Assembly: GCF_014203605.1 (NCBI RefSeq)
Contig: NZ_JACHJJ010000009.1
Location: 1-64,000 of the forward strand
Length of the DNA stretch: 64,000 bases
Reading direction: 5' to 3'
Source of the DNA: Thiemannella venezuelensis
Lineage (GTDB): Bacteria; Actinomycetota; Actinomycetes; Streptosporangiales; Streptosporangiaceae
Positions 60,464 to 64,000 of this stretch are shown piece by piece. A program made the translations under genes and the position numbers. How positions within the stretch are numbered: the first letter of the stretch is position 1; each line of letters opens with the position of its first letter. The notes beneath the pieces are model-generated. The model was not told where the DNA came from. It saw nothing but the letters and a program-made list of their open reading frames with translations, and did not search any database.

Positions 60464-60777
60464 AGGGGACTCCTTGAAGATCTGTGACGACGCGGCGCCG
60501 CGCAGGGCCGTGCCGGAGAAACTCAGCTGCCGCGTCAGACGAACGGGGCCGGAGGGCTGAGTGCGGGCGGACCAGCGAGGGCTGATCGACGCCGGCTTCT
60601 AGGAGTTAATCCACATGGCGTCGACGGTACGGCGCAGGGCCGAGCCGTGCAAGCCATTTGATTTCCCGTCCTGCTCCGGCGATCCGGAGGCAGACGATCC
60701 GGGCGCGTCGCGGACGGGCCGGGGTGCGAGCGGGTGCGGGTACGGCGGGGCGCAGGCCGTACCCGCACGTTCCGGAG
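60464..60777. other. 314-base intergenic region with a terminator at its right end
   Basis: The part next to 60463 holds the ribosome binding site and presumably the promoter of the small basic gene. A plus-strand ATG at 60615 with AGGAG upstream opens a frame that runs antisense into the dehydrogenase gene and is judged spurious. The right end contains the hairpin at 60734-60768. Confidence 0.4.
60734..60768 (-). terminator. Terminator after the long acyl-CoA dehydrogenase gene
   Basis: GTGCGGGTACGGC (60734-60746) pairs with GCCGTACCCGCAC (60756-60768), a perfect 13-bp stem over nine bases, 10 bases beyond the stop on the minus strand. Confidence 0.75.
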
Positions 60778-62652
60778 TCAGCGGATCGGCCGGTGCACGT
60801 TCTCCGCGGCCGACGGACCCGGCTCGGCCGCGGCGATCCACGGCCCCTCCACGGAGGCGTCGAGGATCCCCTCCTCCAGGAAGCCGTAGCGGCCCTGGAG
60901 CAGGTAGCCCGCCAGCCGTACGTCCCGGTCGTCGGTGTTGTCCCAGAGCCGGTCGAACAGCGCGTCGGCGCGCAGCCGCGCCTGGTGGCAGAAGGTGTCG
61001 GCCGGCTCGGCGGCCTTGTGCCCCAGCTCGGCCGCGTCCTCGCGGGCCCGCACGCACGTGGCGGTGATCGCGAACAGCTCGGCCCCGATGTCCACGATCC
61101 GGCCCAGGAAGCCCTGCCGGTGCTCCAGCCGCCCCTGCCAGCGGGACATGCCGTAGAACGTGGACCGGGCGAGCTTGCGGCTGGTCCGCTCCACGTAGCG
61201 CAGGTGCCGGGCGAGCGGGCCGAACTCGGCGTAGGCGCCGGGCCGGTTGCCCGTCCCCGCCACCAGCGTGGGCAGCCAGCGGGCGTAGAACCCGCCGGCC
61301 CGGGCGGCGGCGCGGGCCCTGTCGCGGCCCTTCACCGAGGGGTCGATGACGTCCCCGGCCGCCGCCAGGTGCGCGTCCACCGCCTCGCGCGCGATCAGCA
61401 GGTGCATGATCTCGGTGGAGCCCTCGAAGATCCGGTTGATCCGGACGTCCCGCAGGAGCTGCTCGGCGGGCACGCCGCGCTCGCCCCGCGCGGCCAGCGA
61501 CTCGGCGGTCTCGTAACCGCGCCCGCCCCGGATCTGGACCAGCTCGTCGGCGACCTTCCAGGCCATCTCCGAGGCGTACAGCTTGGCCAGGGCGGCCTCG
61601 ATCCTGATGTCGTTGCTCTCGTCGTCGGCCAGGCGGCAGGACAGGTCCATCACCGCCTCCAGGGCGTAGGCCGTGCCGGCGATGAAGGCGAGCTTGCGGG
61701 CCACGGCCTCGTGCTCGCCGATCGCGCGGCCCCACTGCACCCGCTCCACCGCCCACTCGCGGGCGATCTTCAGGGCCCACTTGGCGTTCCCGGCGCAGGA
61801 GGCGGGCAGCGAGAGCCGCCCGGTGTTCAGCGTCGTCAGCGCGATCTTCAGTCCCTGGCCCTCACGGCCGATCATGTTGGCGGCCGGGACCCGGACCCCG
61901 TGGAACCGGGTCACCCCGTTCTCGATGCCGCGCAGGCCCATGAACGCGTTGCGCCGCTCGACGGTGATGCCGGGGCTGTCGGCCTCGACGACGAACGCGG
62001 AGATGCCCCGGCCCGTCCGGGCCATCACCACCAGCAGGCCCGCCACGACCCCGTTGGTCGTCCAGAGCTTCACGCCGTCGAGCACGTAGTCGTCGCCGTC
62101 GCGCACGGCCGTGGTCGCCAGACGCGCGGGGTCGGAGCCGACGTCGGGCTCGGTCAGCAGGAAGGCGGAGATCTCGCCCTTCGCGCACCGGGGCAGGAAG
62201 GCGCGCTTCTGCTCCTCGGTGCCGAACAGCTTCAGCGGCTGCGGCACGCCGATCGACTGGTGCGCCGAGAGCAGGGTGCTGATCGCCGGGCAGTACGAGC
62301 CGGCGAGCATGAGCGCCCGGCCGTAGTAGAGGTGGCTGAGCCCCAGCCCGCCGTACTCCTCCTCGATGGTGATCCCGAACGCGCCGAGCCCGGCGAGCCC
62401 CTTGACGACCTCGTCCGGGATCTGCGCGGTCCGCTCGATCAGCGCCGGGTCCACCCGGGAGTCCAGGAAGCGCCGCAGGGCGCGCAGGAACTCCTCGCCC
62501 TTCTTGGTCTCGGAGTCCGCCAGGGCGGGGGCGGGATGGACCAGGTCCAGGCGGAAGTCGCCGAGGAACAGCTGCCTGCCGAAGCTGGGCCTGGCCCACT
62601 CCTTCTCCCGGGCCTGCTCGGCGACCTCGCGTGCCTTGGCGTAATCGGTCAT
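60778..62652 (-). CDS. Long acyl-CoA dehydrogenase (VLCAD-like, extended C-terminus)
   Basis: A 624-residue protein about 240 residues longer than ordinary acyl-CoA dehydrogenases. The first 420 residues carry the standard fold: FGITIEEEYGGLGLSHLYYG, ISAFLLTEPDVGSDPARLAT, LDGVKLWTTNGVVAGLLVVM, TLNTGRLSLPASCAGNAKWA, IRGGRGYETAESLAARG and the Glu in RIFEGSTEIMHLLIAREAVD. The rest (about 430-624) is a second helical part seen in very-long-chain and FadE-like enzymes. It likely acts on long or branched acyl-CoA. ATG 62652 follows GAGGTCACG. Confidence 0.85.
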   Translation of the reverse strand: MTDYAKAREVAEQAREKEWARPSFGRQLFLGDFRLDLVHPAPALADSETKKGEEFLRALRRFLDSRVDPALIERTAQIPDEVVKGLAGLGAFGITIEEEYGGLGLSHLYYGRALMLAGSYCPAISTLLSAHQSIGVPQPLKLFGTEEQKRAFLPRCAKGEISAFLLTEPDVGSDPARLATTAVRDGDDYVLDGVKLWTTNGVVAGLLVVMARTGRGISAFVVEADSPGITVERRNAFMGLRGIENGVTRFHGVRVPAANMIGREGQGLKIALTTLNTGRLSLPASCAGNAKWALKIAREWAVERVQWGRAIGEHEAVARKLAFIAGTAYALEAVMDLSCRLADDESNDIRIEAALAKLYASEMAWKVADELVQIRGGRGYETAESLAARGERGVPAEQLLRDVRINRIFEGSTEIMHLLIAREAVDAHLAAAGDVIDPSVKGRDRARAAARAGGFYARWLPTLVAGTGNRPGAYAEFGPLARHLRYVERTSRKLARSTFYGMSRWQGRLEHRQGFLGRIVDIGAELFAITATCVRAREDAAELGHKAAEPADTFCHQARLRADALFDRLWDNTDDRDVRLAGYLLQGRYGFLEEGILDASVEGPWIAAAEPGPSAAENVHRPIR

Positions 62653-62684
62653 CGTGACCTCCTCGGGCGCGGATGACTCCGACG

Positions 62685-64000
62685 TTACGCCTGGGGGACG
62701 GGTCCGAGAAGGCGCGGGCGGGCGGGAAGCACCACGTGCACGCAGGTGCCCTCGCCGGGGGCCGAGGTGATCCAGCAGCGGCCGCCGTGCGCGTCGGTGA
62801 TGGCCTTGACGATCGACAGACCGAGGCCCGCGCCGTCCGGGACCCGCTCCTCTCCCCGGTGGAAGCGGTCGAACGCCCTGGCCGCCTGCTCGCGGGACAT
62901 GCCCGGGCCGTCGTCCCCGACCTCGATGAGCACGCCGTCGCCGGGCGCGTGGGCGAGCCGTACGGTGGCCGTGGTCCCCCCGGGCGTGTGCGCCCGCACG
63001 TTGGCCAGGAGGTTGACCAGGATCTGGCGGATCCGCGCCTCGTCGACGACGGCCGGCAGCGAGGCGGGGGCGTCGACGATGATCGGCGTGTCCAGGTCGA
63101 TCGCCGCGTGGTCCGCGCTCACGTCGCGCACGACCGCGGCCAGGTCGGTCTCGGCCGGCTGGAGCGCCGCGCTCCGGTCCAGGCGGGCCAGCTCCAGCAT
63201 CTGGCCGACGAGCTCGCCCATCCGGATCGCCTCGTTCTCGATCCTGCCCATGACCCGGGGAAGGTCCCCGGCGCCGAGCGCGCCGGTCCGGTAGAGCTCG
63301 GCGTACCCCTGGATCGCCGCCAGGGGGGTCCGCAGCTCGTGCGAGGCGTCGGCGGCGAAGCGCCGTACCCGCTCCTCCGACTCCCACCGGTCCCTGAAGG
63401 CGCCGGCGATCCGTTCGAGGAGCAGGTTGACCGCGGCGCCGAGCCGCCCGACCTCCGAGGGCCCCTCGGGCATGCGGACGGACAGGTCGCCGTGGCTGGC
63501 CATGCCGTAGGCCGTGCCGGCGATCCGCGCCAGCGGGGCCAGGCCCCGGGTGATCAGCGAGCGGCCGGCGAGGGCGAGCAGCAGGATGAGCAGGCCGCCG
63601 GTGAGGAGCTCGGTGACGACGAGGCGGCGGATCGGCGCGTCGACCGACTCCAGCGGGACGGCCACGATCACCAGCCGGTTCCCCTGCCGGCCCTCGGCCG
63701 CCCGCGCGATCAGGCGATACTCGCCCGCCGGGTCGAGGGCGAAGCGCTCCTGCGCCGCCGCGTAGTCCTTCAGCCGGTCGCGGCCCAGCCGCTCCACCAG
63801 GTGGGGGACGACGGTGGCCTCCGGGGCGTCGCCGTTGACGAGCCGGGCGCGGCCCGTGGCGAGGTTCAGCGTCGCCACCGCGTAGGTGGAACCGGTCAGC
63901 GTCTGCGAGAGCGCCCCTCCGGGAGAGGCCGCGATCCGCTTGGCGGCGGCCGCGGTGGCCGCGCGGAGCTGCCCGTCGACCCGCTGGAGCAGGTGCTCGT
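62685..64000 (-). CDS. Sensor histidine kinase, N-terminus beyond the window
   Basis: The visible 438 residues comprise the end of an extracellular sensor part, a helix (VVTELLTGGLLILLLALAGR), a HAMP domain (LAPLARIAGTAYGMASHGDL), the HisKA box RRFAADASHELRTPLAAIQG with the phosphorylated His, and an HATPase domain with N-box (RQILVNLLANVRAH), G1 (DDGPGMS) and G2 (DGAGLGLSIVK). It is a classic membrane two-component kinase. The frame is open to the window edge at 64000, so the true start and the response-regulator partner are outside. It ends 32 bases from the dehydrogenase start. Confidence 0.9.
   Translation of the reverse strand, partial: EHLLQRVDGQLRAATAAAAKRIAASPGGALSQTLTGSTYAVATLNLATGRARLVNGDAPEATVVPHLVERLGRDRLKDYAAAQERFALDPAGEYRLIARAAEGRQGNRLVIVAVPLESVDAPIRRLVVTELLTGGLLILLLALAGRSLITRGLAPLARIAGTAYGMASHGDLSVRMPEGPSEVGRLGAAVNLLLERIAGAFRDRWESEERVRRFAADASHELRTPLAAIQGYAELYRTGALGAGDLPRVMGRIENEAIRMGELVGQMLELARLDRSAALQPAETDLAAVVRDVSADHAAIDLDTPIIVDAPASLPAVVDEARIRQILVNLLANVRAHTPGGTTATVRLAHAPGDGVLIEVGDDGPGMSREQAARAFDRFHRGEERVPDGAGLGLSIVKAITDAHGGRCWITSAPGEGTCVHVVLPARPRLLGPVPQA

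Noticed and set aside
57424-60465. A 1013-codon open frame on the plus strand
   Set aside because: It is an out-of-frame shadow of the PL11 lyase and thiolase genes; its translation is Arg/Pro/Gly-rich and has no domain.
60615-61067. Plus-strand frame with AGGAG and ATG at 60615
   Set aside because: It runs antisense into the long acyl-CoA dehydrogenase gene and is Arg/Pro-rich; the start signal is probably chance.

Overview
The window is about 64 kb of very GC-rich DNA with GTG and TTG starts, short intergenic gaps and many overlapping start/stop codons. The mix of genes (Lsr2-type and IdeR regulators, class F sortases, a SpoIIE-type PAS/GAF phosphatase, Streptomyces-like serC/citA/pdxH order) points to a filamentous actinomycete, most likely a member of the Streptosporangiales. 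This is inferred from gene content only. No rRNA, tRNA or CRISPR array was recognised.

Layout. 1-9.4 kb is accessory DNA: the end of an IS5-like transposase, a truncated DUF1963 gene, an Lsr2-DUF6461 protein, a MOSC protein, an APH-type kinase, several orphan proteins, relics of an RDD and an ECF sigma gene, and a DUF4143 ATPase. 9.5-16.5 kb holds a family 2 glycosyltransferase, a cobalt/nickel ECF-type uptake operon (cbiMN-cbiQ-cbiO) behind a Fur-like box, a STAS anti-sigma antagonist, and an SDR/enoyl-CoA hydratase pair. 16.6-30 kb has a rhomboid protease, a wHTH-nucleotidyltransferase/HEPN toxin-antitoxin pair under a 36-bp dyad, a TetR/DUF1772 pair under a 41-bp dyad, a receptor-type Ser/Thr kinase, two short elements bounded by a shared inverted repeat (one carries an ISL3-like transposase tail), a GntR/membrane pair, a TetR/VOC pair and a cluster of orphan genes beside a helix-turn-helix regulator.

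30-41 kb looks like conserved chromosome: serC, a citrate synthase, pdxH, an MFS exporter, an IdeR/DtxR regulator, a multidomain phosphatase, an alpha/beta hydrolase, a lipoprotein and an acyl-CoA dehydrogenase. 41-51 kb is the most distinctive part: two separate loci each encode a secreted protein with a Thr/Pro-rich stalk and C-terminal membrane anchor, followed directly by a class F sortase. The two proteins share a non-LPXTG motif (P-x-G-G-A-x-T-G) before the anchor. The first has an AT-rich ectodomain joined to a GC-rich tail, and the second locus ends in a DUF2079 membrane protein. An EAL-DICT protein, a phospholipase D and a DoxX protein lie between them. 51-64 kb carries a MerR-type regulator with a strong leader hairpin, a GlxA-type regulator, a cupin, a divergent ABC-F/TetR resistance-type pair, a secreted PL11 lyase, a thiolase, a 57-residue basic protein, a long acyl-CoA dehydrogenase and a partial histidine kinase.

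A recurring theme is local regulation. At least six regulator genes sit next to symmetrical dyads in their own promoter regions, several of them nested around one centre.
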